Notes: generated from the sequence alone by a model not told the origin. Shown: positions 47,541 through 59,815, numbered from the stretch's first letter. The stretch is DNA of 64,000 nucleotides from Ulota crispa (GCA_963920765.1 OY987245.1:3364727-3428726); one strand, 5' to 3'. Made by a program: numbers and translations.

Positions 47541-47675
47541 TTAAAATGTTCTAGTTTTCTATTAAAAATTAAAAACATATATGTAAAAAAACCCAAGGCA
47601 ATGTTGGATTCAAAACTTAATGTATCTGGTATAAACTAGCAAAAAGAAGACATCAAATGGTAAAAAAAATCCACT

Positions 47676-47679
47676 TATA

Positions 47680-47722
<43 letters not shown>

Positions 47723-47723
47723 G
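47676..47723. repeat. (AT)n microsatellite
   Basis: Alternating A/T with one TATACATATA interruption in the middle. Confidence 0.9.
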
Positions 47724-48169
47724 TTTATAAATGAATATTTTGCAATTTGTATATGTAGCCTTGTGCTATTGGCACAATTTTGCACCCCTCTTCGGCAAGA
47801 GCTTTTTGACAATACCAAGGACGTCACAAAATAAAAGTAAAAGCAAATTTTTAAATTTTAAATTTATAAAAAACTTTGAAATTCAATAACTTTTCCATTG
47901 TAGGCCCAAATACCACAAAACCAAGCCCATGCACCTCTCTTTGCCAAGAGCTTTTCAATGGTACCAAACACGCAATTGGGGGACACATGGTTTGGGAGAT
48001 CTCACAATGACAGGCCTTTAAAATCTTATTTAACTGAGGTAGAGAGACTTGCACTTACCCAAGAACATGGTAGCAATAATGGCTAATTTTTTTCTCACTG
48101 ATTTAACCTTGGCTTTTTGAAAAACACTGAAGTAAAAGGTAGCAACCCCATTTTTTGAGAGGTGTGATT
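47724..48169. other. No gene seen
   Basis: Spacer before the next element. It contains two similar short blocks, TTCGGCAAGAGCTTTTTGAC near 47,790 and TTGCCAAGAGCTTTTCAATG near 47,940, each followed by a TACCAA motif: a ~150-bp diverged duplication. Confidence 0.5.
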
Positions 48170-48178
48170 GTACTAGCC

Positions 48179-49646
48179 CAGCGATGCTAAGGTGTGAGTG
48201 GCGAGCAATGAGCATTGAGCGTAGAGCAATGAGCAGTTAGATTTTAGCAGTGAAAATTCACATTTTATTAAAAAATATATTTTTTAAAACAATAAATAGT
48301 GAGGTGAAGCCAAAAATTGGTAATGAAAAAATGAACAAAATTGACAAATTACTAATTAAACTTGGAAGAAAAGGGTTTTTATAAATTAATTTAATGTCAA
48401 AATAATATTTAAAAAGGTAAAAATGGTGAAATTATATTTTACGCACATGCAGAGAATTTTGGATTGGATGAAAAATGAATTTTAGTCATCCATGTTCAAA
48501 AACATTCATCAAATCATTCATCCAAGTATCATCCAGCAAATGAGATAACGACATGGAATTTGGGTACATAATGTTTTTCTTTAACTTTTCCTTTTTTTCT
48601 TTTTTTCTTTTTTGCTAAAAAGTTGTTTTTTGTTTTTTTTACAGATTACTATTTTGTGTTCTATGACCCTCCACAGAATTTGGAGGCCCAATTTTGGTGG
48701 TTTTGGATGTTGTAAAGGCCTCCTCGGAATCTGAGGAGCACTCCTCAAAAAAGATTGTATTTATTTGTTTATTTATTTTTGGATTACTTTTTTGTGTTCT
48801 AGGATCCTCCTCGGAATCTGGAGGCCCAATTTTGGTGGTTTTGGATGTTGTAGAGGCCTCCTCAGAATACGAGGAGCACTTCTATATATATAGAAGTGCT
48901 CCTCGTATTCTGAGGAGGCCTCTACAACATCCAAAACCACCAAAATTGGGCCTCTAGATTTCAAGGAGGGTCCTAGAACACAAAAAAATAATCTAAAAAT
49001 TAAAAAATTTTAAAAACTTATTTTTAGAAGTGCTCCTCGGATTTTGAGGAGGCCACTACAACATCCAAAACCACCAAAATTGGGCCTCCAGATTTCGAGG
49101 AGGGTCCTAGAACACAAAAAAATAATTTAAAAATTTAAAAATTTTAAAAACCTGTTTTTAGAAGTGCTCCTCGGATTCCAAGGAGGCCACTACAACATCC
49201 AAAACCACCAAAATTGGGCCTCCAGATTCTGAGGAGGGTCCTAGAACACAAAAACAAAATTTGTTGCCTTGATTTGTATTTGTGATTTATCATTTTAAAC
49301 GGGTTTTTATCATATTTGTTGTCCTCTTTTCATTTTTATTCACCCATTTCAATTTTTATTCATCCAGTATGTTTTTTCATTTGTTTGTTTCAATGGATGA
49401 ACTTCAATCATCATCCATTTTTTTTATTTATATAGTGATCACTTTTGTCTATTTATAATTATGTAGAACTCCCTAAAATATGATTTCAAATTTCAAATTT
49501 TTACGAAAAGTCTGCCCATCGCTCAACACTCATTGCTCAACACTCAACACTCATTGCTCAACACTCAACACTCATTGCTCAACACTCAACACTCATTGCT
49601 CAACGCTCAATGCTCATTGCTCCCTGCTCACAGTTTAGCAACCCTG
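48179..49646. mobile_element. 1.47-kb non-autonomous element with 9-bp target duplication
   Basis: The left end CAGCGATGCTAAGGTGTGAG and the inverted right end CAGGGTTGCTAAACTGTGAG continue into matching GAGCAATGAGCATTGAGCG stretches. The flanks are GTACTAGCC (48170-48178) and GTACCAGCC (49647-49655), a 9-bp target-site duplication with one difference. CAGGGNTGC ends are hAT-like, whereas a 9-bp duplication is typical of Mutator, so the superfamily is unclear. It encodes no transposase. The right margin has a ~19-bp tandem array of CTCATTGCTCAACACTCAA. The centre is a large palindromic repeat cluster. Confidence 0.85.
48640..49260. repeat. Five-unit inverted/tandem cluster inside the 48.2-kb element
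   Basis: Units of ~120-160 bp share GGAGGCCCAATTTTGGTGGT, TTTTGGATGTTGT, GCCTCCTCGGAATCTGAGGA and GCACT(T/C)C. Two copies read forward (from about 48,665 and 48,805) and three in reverse (from about 48,890, 49,028 and 49,158). The junction at about 48,876-48,903 is a perfect palindrome, GAGCACTTCTATATATATAG then AAGTGCTC. Confidence 0.9.
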
Positions 49647-49655
49647 GTACCAGCC

Positions 49656-50199
49656 ACCTCAATTTTGTATAAGTACAATTTATGGCAAACTCGCCCCCTA
49701 TGATTTTCAACTTCTGGCAAACTTAAACTCCAAGCTATACAAGATTTGGCAACTTCATTTTAGGGTATCTATATAAATTTTAGTGAACTTTGAGTGTTGC
49801 ATTACTTAATGTGGCCATTGAACGTTAGTGACATAATCAAGAATACTTACAAAGAAAAATGAAAACTGCAGTTGTATCAAATGACATTCAATTCTACAAA
49901 ATAAAATTGCTAACACTTATCACATTTAAAAACAAATACTGCATTTGTCTCAATTCTCAAATGACATTCAATCCTACCAAAATATATTGCAAACACATAT
50001 CACAAAGAAAAACAAAACTTGCATTCCAAATGACATTTAGTTCTACCAAAATAAATTGCAAACACACACCTTAAATAATTTTGTGGGAATTTGAATCCTA
50101 TTGTAGCACAAAGTCCCACCCCCACCTCAATTAGTCCACATTGCACAATAGAAATTAGAATTTGAAGGTTGCGGCTATTATGGAGACATTTGTGTTTAT
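49656..50199. other. No gene; short dispersed duplications
   Basis: A ~60-bp motif recurs near 49,875, 49,955 and 50,025 (AAATGACATTCAAT or variant, CTACCAAAATA, TTGC(A/T)AACAC). No coding content. Confidence 0.5.
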
Positions 50200-52440
50200 T
50201 GATCCGCTTCAATCTTCATTTGAGGCTCCCTCCTAATAGTGAATGCCTCAAAACATGGAAAGGACTCCATATTGTAGAAAGGGTGTGAATACATGTTCAC
50301 AAAGGTACTCAAATGACACTGCAAGCGGTTGCGGAGGCGGCTTTTACAAAAGCTGAGTGTTGAGAAAGTCCTTTTGTCTTCAACGCTCCGCTATGATTGC
50401 AAATTCCACGAGTTTCATAAACTCACCAATCTTGCTCAACAATAGAACGTTACAACTAAGCCCTTGCCAAAGCTTGAACATCGGGTTGATACTATACGGT
50501 GGTTCCATGGCCTTTGGTGATTGTGATTTCATAGTCATCTTGAAAAGGCTAGTCTATAAACCCAAAGTACAAGCATTTGAAAGACTTGAAAACTCTCTCA
50601 CTTCTAGGGTTTCAGCTTGCCCAAATCAAGTGGTCTTTGTGCAATAGAACCAATCTTTCAAAACTTGTATGTGGAGCAGAAAGAGTTCATCACATTGTGG
50701 GTTAAGCCAAAATTGCGGAAAAGCAATGCCTAAAGCTTCCATGCCAATAGGTCAGAGTGTGGAAACTGATGGGCCACCTCTTTTATGGATACTTCTGTTG
50801 CAAAAGTGCATTGGTCTTTGACTAAAGTCACGACCCCACCAAAGTCAACCCTGCTGACAAGATGTTGATGTCCCGTAAGTAGGTCAATTCAACGAGCATG
50901 GTAGAAATGCCCATTTATCCAAAACTCCAAAAGGATAAGCTCTCATCCCCATTATTGAGATTGGTAACCCAATCTTGGGTCACAATGTGCAAATGGTCAT
51001 TAATCACGTCCAAAAACATCTGAAAATGAGTAAACTCTGTTTGGCATATTTTAACGGCAACTATGTAATTAGAAATGAAAACAAACTCTAATTGTAAAAG
51101 TTTAATGAGTGATTGCACACACTCTAACAATGGGTAAATGCAAGGCAAAGCTAGCAAGATTTGAACATCACAAAGCAAGGAAAAGTTGTGCGTAGCGGCA
51201 CTTTCTTGATTATTGGCATCCTTGCTAGACTTCACTATAAGAGTTTTATAGTTGAGCATTATCTGCTTCATTAGTTCCAACAACAAGATCCATGGTGTTG
51301 ACACCTAATTCAAGATCTTCAATCCTGCCGTCTCCACAACTTCCACAAGCTTTGTAAATTCCAAGTGTCTCTTGGGTGAACTAAAAAAGTAGAAGTGCAA
51401 CTGACTGCACAAGCTTTCTAGCTTTTGAACCATTGGCAAGTTTGACAATGCCTCAATAGCTAAATTGGTATGGTGAGCTACAATGTACACCTATGGCAAA
51501 ATGAGCATATTTCTCTATCAGCTGTTGAGTAATCCTAGCCTTATATCCATGGAACAGAGATGCTCCATCTGCCCCAAAGCAAATCAACTACTGCCATATA
51601 TGCTCATCAGTAGGTTCTCTAGTAGTGCTAAGTGCATTTTGTATCATATGCAAATGATGGTTGACATTAGAACTGCCAACCATCCGCTCAAGCTGAAGGA
51701 GCATAGAATGCCTACTAAACAAGTTTGGAAAGTACACATGGATACTAAGGCATAACTGATTATCAATCAATGTCACTTCATTGGTTGAAATTGAAATGCA
51801 AGTTGCTTTCAATAATTCAGCCTTCACACGGTTTAGAATTACTTTTTTCATCACTTCAGCCATCTCCCAACCGGATAGTTTGCACTAGTGCTAATGAGGC
51901 AAGTTTGGCGTGTTCAACTATTGGAGGAGCGACAGCATCAACGTGTAGGTTGATATAGATTGTCTTTGGAAGAGGACTTGAAAAAGAGTACGGAACTTAA
52001 CCATCTTCTTTTGCCTTTCTATAACCGCACTTTAGGCAACCTTCTGCAAAACAATATCCCCTCCTTTTGCAAAAAAAATTCGTTTATTTTATATGTGCTG
52101 GTTGCTGCCCAAATAATAGTGTTTTCCACATTTCACTTTACCCATATTGCTAAGAGCATGCCTTCTCCTTGCATGCTTCCACAAGGAGTCTATCTTAGAA
52201 ACTAGAAATTTCTCATGACCTTCAACACCGGAACAAACCTTACAGCAAACTTGAGTAATGCAACCGTCTACTCCTAGGACGGCCTCAACCCAAGGTAATT
52301 TAGTGGCCCACAAATCCTGAAAGTGGCGGTTCACTTCATAATTCTTTTTTGTTTTGGACCTAACTCCTACTGAGCCGCACTTGAACCAAGCACTTCAACA
52401 TCAAAGTCACCGGTTGTGTTTATAGACTCAATGATACCCT
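50200..52440 (-). pseudogene. Broken hAT-like transposase (ZNF862/DUF4371 type)
   Basis: Read on the minus strand from about 52,400 to 50,200 the fragments fall in family order. They are: RHFQDLWATKLPWVEAVLGV with a C..C zinc-binding part (52,325-52,100); ISTNEVTLIDNQLCLSIHVY (51.8 kb); CFGADGASLFHGYKARITQQ (51.58 kb); VAHHTNLAIEALSNLPMVQK then SSPKRHLEFTKLVEV (51.48-51.32 kb); NYKTLIVK, AATHNFSLLCDVQILLALP and VAVKICQTEF (51.25-51.03 kb); and a degraded C-terminal hAT dimerisation part, KLVEFAIIAE..KDFLN (50.45-50.35 kb). There are many stops (TAA, TAG) and at least one frame change between 51,600 and 51,490. Clearly dead. I could not fix its terminal repeats. Family knowledge: these are hAT-superfamily transposases related to ZNF862/KIAA1586-like proteins. 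Confidence 0.85.
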
Positions 52441-53577
52441 ATGGCAACTAAACAAACACGGTACCAACAGTCAAGTTGAGAAATTGCGGAATTGGAGAAG
52501 ACCCCCTCCCCCCCCCTCCACCTATAAATCACTAGATCCTTCTACAACTTCAAGAACTTGAGTGTTGTAGAGAAATTTCTATAACATGCACTGAACTTTG
52601 GAGGATCTTGTCATTTTGTGACTACCGCTAAAACCACTTGGCCAACACAAGTCACTGTAATGGCAAATGCAACAATAAGCAAGGGACAATGTACACAATT
52701 ACAACATACAATGCTAAGCAAGAACAAGTGAGAAGTACTCCAGCATCACCTGAACTTATAATTTACCAATACCGTCTCCAATCTCCAAGCAGCGTCACTT
52801 GACTTGTCACCCCACTTGCAGCCATGCAATTCTAACACTCCATAGTCCACACTCCATAGTCCACACTCCACACTCCACACTCCTCAAATGCACAATCAGA
52901 GTCTCTAAGACACGGACGCCACGCTCAATTTTCAACCACCAAGTTCCCAATCCTGGCTAAAATACAGTTTGGCAAAATTAAATCCACAACCTAAGGCTCT
53001 GTTTGCTCAACAAAAGAAGCAGTATTGGAGATCAGTGAGACAGTGACGATGCAAGCAATCTAGCACCTGCGCATCACACAAAAAATGGTGATAACTACGG
53101 GCAAGACATGCACAACAATTGAAGATGACAACAAGGAGCTCGTAGGGCTTTGCCAGCTTAGCAGGCAAAGACAATGACAAAGAGCTTATAGGGCTTTGCC
53201 AAATCAGTCAGCACAACTAGCACCAGCAGCATTGCGAAGTGCGGGAGGTGGCATCATCAGCAAGAAACGGCACGGGAAAATGGAGAGCTCAGTAAGTACA
53301 AAGTCAAGTGAATCCTAAAATCCAAACTTTGAGGAGGCGACAGATGTTTAGCTGGCCTATGTGGAAAGCAATATTGACAAGAGGCGGTCGGCCACTCCCG
53401 GCACTCATCGCTTCTCACAATTAGCCACATCAATGATCGAGGCCCAAAATCAAGCAATATCCAAGCAAATGCAAACGGATTGAGGATTGCAAAAACATGT
53501 GTTGTATTTGCCAAGGGCTAAGGGAAGTAAGGTTTTGGCAAAAATTTGCCTAGTTTTTATTGGCTAACTGTGACAAA
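52441..53577. other. No gene seen; simple repeat near 52.85 kb
   Basis: Moderate GC content. Probably 5' flank of the hAT-like element. Tandem CTCCATAGTCCACA / CTCCACA units lie at 52,838-52,885. A pair of similar blocks, AGGGCTTTGCCA followed by A(G)CAA, at 53,145 and 53,190 marks a short duplication. Confidence 0.4.
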
Positions 53578-53606
53578 CAAATAAACAAACAAACAAACAA
53601 ACAAAT
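53578..53606. repeat. (AAAC)n microsatellite
   Basis: About seven AAAC/CAAA units. Confidence 0.9.
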
Positions 53607-55550
53607 ATGGATTTTTTTAAATGTATTCAAAATAATAATATTGATTTTTTTAATATAACCATTGATACAAAAATATTTATAAAGTTACTGTAGAATTTGC
53701 GGTATTTGTATAAATTATTTTAGAGTTTAAATAGCCTAAGATTTTGCAACACTAGAAGAAAATACAATTAGTTAAGAGGTTTAAGGTTCAATCAATGTTG
53801 ATTGAGAATTTTTTGGTCAAGTTTTTTTGTATTCAAAAACTATACTTTTCACTAACATACTATTAAAAATGACCATAATGCAAAATTTATTATTTGCATA
53901 CATAAAGATTGTCTTGTTAATTTTTATGCATTTGAAATTTTCTTATAAATTTGCATTTTGTTTATTATTTTTACAATACAGTATTTGTAATATGGAAATT
54001 TTGCAAGATTTTTTTTTGGAATTGCTTGAATTTTTTTTTTTGTTTAATTCAAAATATAGTAATATACTATTTGTTAGAGAGCATTAAATGTGTTTCATTG
54101 CAAAAAATAATCAAAGTGTAAAATTTATATATTTATATAATTATATCACTTATACAATTACATTTTATGTTGTTATTGGTATAAATTTTGTATTTATAAT
54201 GTAAACATATTTTTGATGACAAATTTTTATTAAATTTATATTTGTATAAAATTAATTGATTACTAGCCACAAGATTGAGTTTTATGATGTCATAAATTTC
54301 AATAAATATTCAATACATTTATATGTTTTTTAAATTATATATTGCAGCAACAAAAATATGGTGCATTTGCAACTAGTTCCAACTACACTATCAATGACTT
54401 GGGGAGATCACTAGCCCATGTATTAATAACCACGTGAGTTAAAAAATAAGATTCATTTAATTCAAAGAACAATTTTTTTATAATATGTAGAGCTACTATA
54501 GGGTCATAAAATACTATGAATTTTACTATATATAAATTAGGGTATGTAAAATAATTAGGTAGAAAGATTTTTACTTTTAAATAAGCCTTGACAAATAGGG
54601 GTAGTGAAAACTTATAATGGTTTTTGTTTCTTTGCGTGATAAATTGTTTTGAATACATGTCATAGAATTGAGAAATACTTGAAACTTGGTAATAAAAAAT
54701 GTCACTTAAAAAATTACCCTTTAATTTGTATGCATACTTGTTATTGATTTTATTATGTACACCAAGTACGTAATTTTAATAGAAACAAAGATTTTTTTGA
54801 TGAATATAGAAGATAAGATCAAATTGAGAAATTAAATTTATACATAAAATAGCTCAATTTAAAAAGAAAATGAATAAATTGACAATAAAACATAGGGTAT
54901 TGGTCAAAAATATGTTTTGTGTAGCTTTTTATATAAAAATATGGTTATATTAAACACTATATTTTAGATAAATATGCTTACATCAAATACCCTCTTAACG
55001 CTAAAAACTCAAAGGGATAAGGACAAAACATAGATGTGTTATAAAATGGTACTTTTATAACTTTGGTGAAGTTTGCTTCAAAAGAGAAAATAAGAATCAC
55101 AATGTTTAGTAATTATCCATACGGTCAAACACTCAAAAAAATTGGATTTTTTTGTAATAAATTTAGAAGCATTTATAATTTAATATTCACCAAAATTACA
55201 AATTTTACTCATAGATTTCAAAAATTTGGTATGATTGGATAAAAATGTACATTCTATTCTAAACTTCAAAAATGCAATCTTTTGAAAAGAGAGAACACCA
55301 TTAGTTTTCCAAAATAGTTAACATCATTAGTTTTCCAAAATAGTTAATTTTACAACACTAGAAAATATTGAAGTGTTTGTCTTTAAAAAATTCTCCTTGG
55401 TGGAGTTTAACTTGGATTGACTTGATTCAAGTTAAGTAGGAAAGTAGACTTGATTTTCTATTACAAAAGAATTTTTTTTTTTTTTTCAGCTTAGGCAACC
55501 CAAAAAAATTTGGGCAACAACCAAAAAATGGTCAATTGAGCGCATAGGGG
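53607..55550. other. No gene seen
   Basis: The most AT-rich part of the window. The open frames are low-complexity Phe/Leu/Lys translations. Around 55,480-55,556 there is an inverted terminus of the TTAACCCC family (GCGCATAGGGGTTAA) abutting the next element. Confidence 0.5.
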
Positions 55551-57126
55551 TTAACCCTAAAGGACCAACTGTCTCCTCAAATGAAAAATGGGATTTTGGG
55601 CATGTACTTACAACTAAACTATTTTGTATGATTTTTTGAAATCTTTTATGGAAGTTGTAGAAATTAGATGCCCACGTAGATCTTTGAATTCCTCTTCATT
55701 TTGACATTTATTGAAGAAGTTAAAAATGAATTTATGGAAAAACATCCAGATTGGGCAACCCAAAAAATTCTTCAAAAATTGTATTTAAAAAAAGGAAAAA
55801 TATGAAATAGGTTCTTTAGATTGTGGAGAGTTTTGAATCATTCAATTTTCATTGATGAGATGAAAGTTACAAGAAGTTTTTGACAAGGAAAGAAGAGTTA
55901 GCATAGAGAAAGAAGAGAGAAGGAGAGAGAGACATAGTTGGAGAGCCAACAGAGCAAATGAGAGGGTTGATTCTAGGCTAGTATTTATTGTGGAGCCTTG
56001 CATCAAGGAACCAATGGAATGACGTGACAAGCTTTGTAGACACGATTGTACTGGTGCAAATTCTATTCACTTCGGGTGTCATGTCCATGTGGCGCCACCT
56101 CAATGAGAGTCCTGCAATTTTGAGTTCCCAACTTTGTTGGAATTGCTTGGAGAACAAGGCATTGTGAAATCATCCATTTTAAACTAGGCTGGGGTTTCCT
56201 GACATGCTGTTTTGTGGTGTGAAGATCAATTTTTTTTTTGTTCTTTTTTCAAATAAAAGTAAAAAAATAATGTATCCCTATGTTGAAGTTGGTTAGTTTT
56301 GTCCTGCTCCATGGTTCCAAACTAAATCCGGTTACTAAATCCAAACACAAATTCAGAATTCTCAAATTCAATCTCTCTCTATGGTAAATATGTACATTTT
56401 TACATATTCTAGGATAATGGAAAAGTTGAGGTTTTCCATCCTAACCTCTTAAAAACACACACCATCTAACTTTAACTGCTCACACTACATTGCATGTTCA
56501 ATGTTTGCAAGTCCCACCTCAATGCAAAATCCCAACTTCACTAGGTTATTAAGGTTTAAAAGGAGTGTTGAAGAAAGTTGTGAATATTTTATGCACAAAT
56601 ATTGATGAGACTTGGATTGAAAGTTAGGTCTACCAAAATAGTCAACTCAAACCTTGAGAGAATTCCCACCTTCTTTGGTGCCAAAGCTTCCAAATAATGG
56701 TTGTCATGTAAGCAGAACACATTGAATTGGAATGTGGGACTTTGGAAGTAGTGTGAAGTGCCAAATCACACCTACCCGCAAACAAAAACTTCTCATAACC
56801 TTCATCTCATCAATGAAAACTAAATGATTTGAAGCTCCCCACCTATATATAAGTCTAAAGAACCTATTTCATATTTTTGTTTTCTTTAAATGCAATTTTT
56901 GAAATTTTTTTTGGGTTGCCCGATCTGGACTTTTTTCCATAAATTCATTTTTAACTTCTTCAATAAATGTCAAAATGAAGAAATAATTAGATGCCCATGT
57001 AGGTCTTTGAAATCCCCATCTTCCATAAAAATTTCAGAAAATCATACAAAGTAGCTTAACCATATGTACATGCCGTAAATCCCAAATGTCCTTTGAAGGA
57101 AGGGCCAACGGTCCTTTAGGGGTTAA
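55551..57126. mobile_element. TTAACCC-ended foldback, 1.58 kb
   Basis: The left end TTAACCCTAAAGGACCAACT is matched in inverted form at the right (ACGGTCCTTTAGGGGTTAA). Mirrored arms of roughly 330 bp include GAAGTTGTAGAAATTAGATG or variant, GATCTTTGAATTCC or variant, GTTCTTTAGA, and CATTGATGAGATGAAAGTTA with its counterpart at 56,795-56,825. About 900 bp of unrelated sequence separates the arms, probably a later insertion; it includes a purine-rich AGAAGAGAGAAGGAGAGAGAG stretch. Confidence 0.75.
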
Positions 57127-57297
57127 AGTAGGTAGCTCAAATTGCAACCCCTTTCTTGAAAATCGTCCTATAGGTAAGGTAGGAGCACCCATAAACGTCA
57201 AACTAAGAGTTTTGAACATGATGACTATTATTAAACAACTAGCAAACTTTAGGATCCTGTTAGGAACATAAAAAATGAGTTTGCACTTTCAAATGTA
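57127..57297. other. Spacer
   Basis: A short segment between the foldback and the Tc1-like element; nothing seen. Confidence 0.5.
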
Positions 57298-57513
57298 CAG
57301 GGACTAACAAAATTGTTTCAGTGTTTGCTGCTACGACTAGTTTTTTTCAATATCTCCTCTATACATCATCCAATCAACATGCCCCTTCACATGAATAATA
57401 AATAGCATCTTTCAAATAAATACTACAAAAATCAAAGCGATTGCACTTACAGAAAAAAAAAATAGGCAAAAAATGTCCATAGTAGGCATTGAGACAATTT
57501 TGTGACTATTTAA

Positions 57514-58530
57514 TCAATACTTTGTTGGGCCTCCTTTGGCCTTCAAAATTGCATCTACACGGCGCAGCATGCTATCTATGAGATTGAGAATCACATCCTT
57601 GCAAATTCCCTCCCACTCCGTTTTGATGCTCTCCCATAATTCAAGCATGCTGCTTGGTTGCATTGGCTTGGAGCACAACTGGCGCTTCAGATGATCCCAC
57701 ATGCGCTCAATAGGGTTTAAATCAGGCAATTGTGTTGGCCAATGTAAAACCTTCAACCCTAGCTCTTCCAAGCAAGCTTTGACCATTTTGGATGTGTGTT
57801 TGGGATCATTATCATGTTGGAAAATGACATCTTTCACATCCATGTTGTAATATACCAAACTGCTCATGAGCTCATCTTGAAGAACTTGACAATACAAATC
57901 TCCATTCGTGGTGCCTAGTATCTTGGTTAGATATCCAGTGCCTTCAACAGTTATGCATCCCCAAACCATCACCAATCCGCCGCCGTGCTTAACAATTGCA
58001 TTGCAAGTTCTATTTGACAATGCTTGGCCTCGTCGCTTCCAACACCACACTCAGCCGTTTGAACCAAATCTATTGATCTTTGTCACATCAAACCAAATAA
58101 CCTTGCGCCAATTGTCAATAGTCCAATCTTTGTGACGTTGTGCAAACTATAGATGCGCTTGGCGATGACAAATGGAGAGCAACGGCTTCTTGACTTTTGG
58201 CATCGCTCGCATGCCACATTCCTTCAGTGTCTTGCAAATCATCTGTGTGCTAACGTAGACATTTGTTGTTTCTGCCAGCCTAGTAGATGCTTGGACAGCC
58301 GTGTTGCACTTGTTAGAGGTAATATTGCGGAGCACCTTCCTCTTGTCAGTGTTTGAAAGTAGTTGCGATTGTCCTGATGACAAGGCAATGCGCTCTTTGA
58401 CACGCCTTTTGCATATGCGACCAATGCTTGCTAGACTTATACGTATCTGTGCAGAGACATTTTGCATCGATATTCCACATTCAAGCAACTGAACTACTTC
58501 GTTCTCTTTCTCTATAGCAATTGCCTTCAT
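57514..58530 (-). pseudogene. Tc1-like DD34E transposase with two in-frame stops
   Basis: One frame of 338 codons runs from ATG 58530 (MKAIAIEKENEVVQLLECG) to the stop at 57514, the usual Tc1 length. It is broken by TAG at 58147 and TGA at 58051 only. Order of parts: helix-turn-helix DNA-binding region (GISMQNVSAQIRISLASIGR) with a basic linker; WFDVTK (first catalytic Asp, 58087-58089); GGGLVMVWGCI; VIFQHDNDPKHTSK (second Asp); PDLNPIERMWDHLKRQL (Glu). There are 34 residues between the second Asp and the Glu, so this is DD34E. TGA sits where the family usually has Arg (NG-R-VW) and TAG where Gln or Glu would fit, the pattern left by single C-to-T changes. The element is recently dead and its ends look usable in principle by a related transposase. 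Confidence 0.92.
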
Positions 58531-58554
58531 TTTGTGAAGAAAAAACCTGCAAAT

Positions 58555-58680
58555 CACAACTTGCAACACTTAACTTGCAACACTCAATGTGCAACACAGA
58601 ACGTGCAACCCACAACTTACAACCCACAACTTACAACCCACAACTTGCAACACACAACTTGCAACACACAACCTGCACAC
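58555..58680. repeat. ~12-bp tandem repeat in the Tc1 5' region
   Basis: About ten degenerate copies of CAACTTGCAACAC / CAACTTACAACCC, immediately upstream of the transposase start. Confidence 0.9.
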
Positions 58681-59005
58681 AAAAAACAAGCACGGAGATG
58701 AAGGGAAGAGACAACATTGAGCATAATATGTAGACAAATTGACAGCATAATGTGGACATTGAGAACTAGTCATAGAACTGTCTCAATGGGGTATGACCAT
58801 GTGCAGCTCACGAACTTTGCTAGCACTCATTTTTAAACTGTCACTTTTGCATGGTGGACTAATAGTTGACACATGTACAACTTTACTTCAAAATATCCTT
58901 GAGATTTGTATTCCTATCAGCAAGTAAATCAATTTTTTTGAAATATTGCAAACTTAGAGATTTTGAAATATCGCAAACTTAGAGACAGTTTTGTGAGTCA
59001 CTGTA

Positions 59006-59516
59006 TTATTTGGATATTGTGAGAATAAGTTGTGAATTTTTAAAGAGCAAAATGCCATTGCACCCATAACCATTTTTCAGATTTCATGTTCACATGTTGT
59101 ACATCCTTGTCATTACATCTATTCACTTTAATAGATTTTCCAAGATTTCAAAGATGATGGTTATGGGGACACTAACGCTTATGGGTGTTATTACCTTAGT
59201 CCAAGAATGAATATAAGGAGGTTCTTGAATGAACCTTCTTTAATCATAGAAGAATAGGTGTATTATAGTGCAAGAGTCAATTGTATTCCTTGATTTCACC
59301 TCACCTTCTTACAATTTGTAGGGCAATAGTTTATAAGAGGCCTAGAATCAAAAATAGATGCTTATTACAAAAAACTTTAAAAATTCATTAACAATTGAGT
59401 AATAATTCAAAAATAAAATAAAAATTGTATTACATTTGACATCCAATTCTCTTTGTCAGAAAATTAGACAAAAAAAAATTTGTCTAAAAATGACCATGAA
59501 AAGGTAAATTAGCCAT
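59006..59516. other. No gene seen
   Basis: AT-rich spacer. Confidence 0.5.
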
Positions 59517-59815
59517 TAACCCTTGAGCGGCCAACTTTTTAAGATAAGACAGGATTGCAGACCAAAATGGTTCACTTGGGCACACCAGGATAAACCCCAG
59601 AAGGGCCCTTGGGCTATAGAGATACGGTACCAAATATGATCACAATCAATATTCAAAAATTTGAATATGGAAATTAAGTGTTACAACCATACATATCAAA
59701 GGGTTATATGATGGTGGGTGCACAAAAAAATTGGAAAACCCTCAAAGCAGCTCAAATACATTACATATGACCGTACATACGGCCGCAAAGGGCTTTCGGG
59801 CAGTTCAGGAGTTAA
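59517..59815. mobile_element. MITE, inverted partner of 25288-25519
   Basis: It begins TTAACCCTTGAGCGG and ends CAGTTCAGGAGTTAA. The interior GGTTATATGATGGTGG and ACGGCCGCAAAGGGCTTTCG are the complement of the 25.3-kb copy. Confidence 0.75.

Larger units (their letters stand above)
57298..59003 (-). mobile_element. Tc1-like element, complete, 1,706 bp
   Basis: The left end CAGGGACTAACAAAATTGTT and the inverted right end CAGTGACTCACAAAACTGTC continue to match (GTTTGC). Both ends are flanked by TA (57296-57297 and 59004-59005), the Tc1/mariner target duplication. A second, inner inverted pair, GAGACAATTTTGTGACTA at about 57,490 and TAGTCATAGAACTGTCTC at about 58,769, lies just outside the gene. 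These inner motifs point the opposite way to the outer ends. It encodes one transposase with two in-frame stops. Confidence 0.9.

Noticed and set aside
48640-49625. Regular repeats that look CRISPR-like
   Set aside because: Plant nuclear DNA; the units are inverted and tandem transposon repeats without unique spacers.
50357-50647. Plus-strand 96-codon ORF
   Set aside because: Antisense to the C-terminal part of the hAT-like pseudogene.
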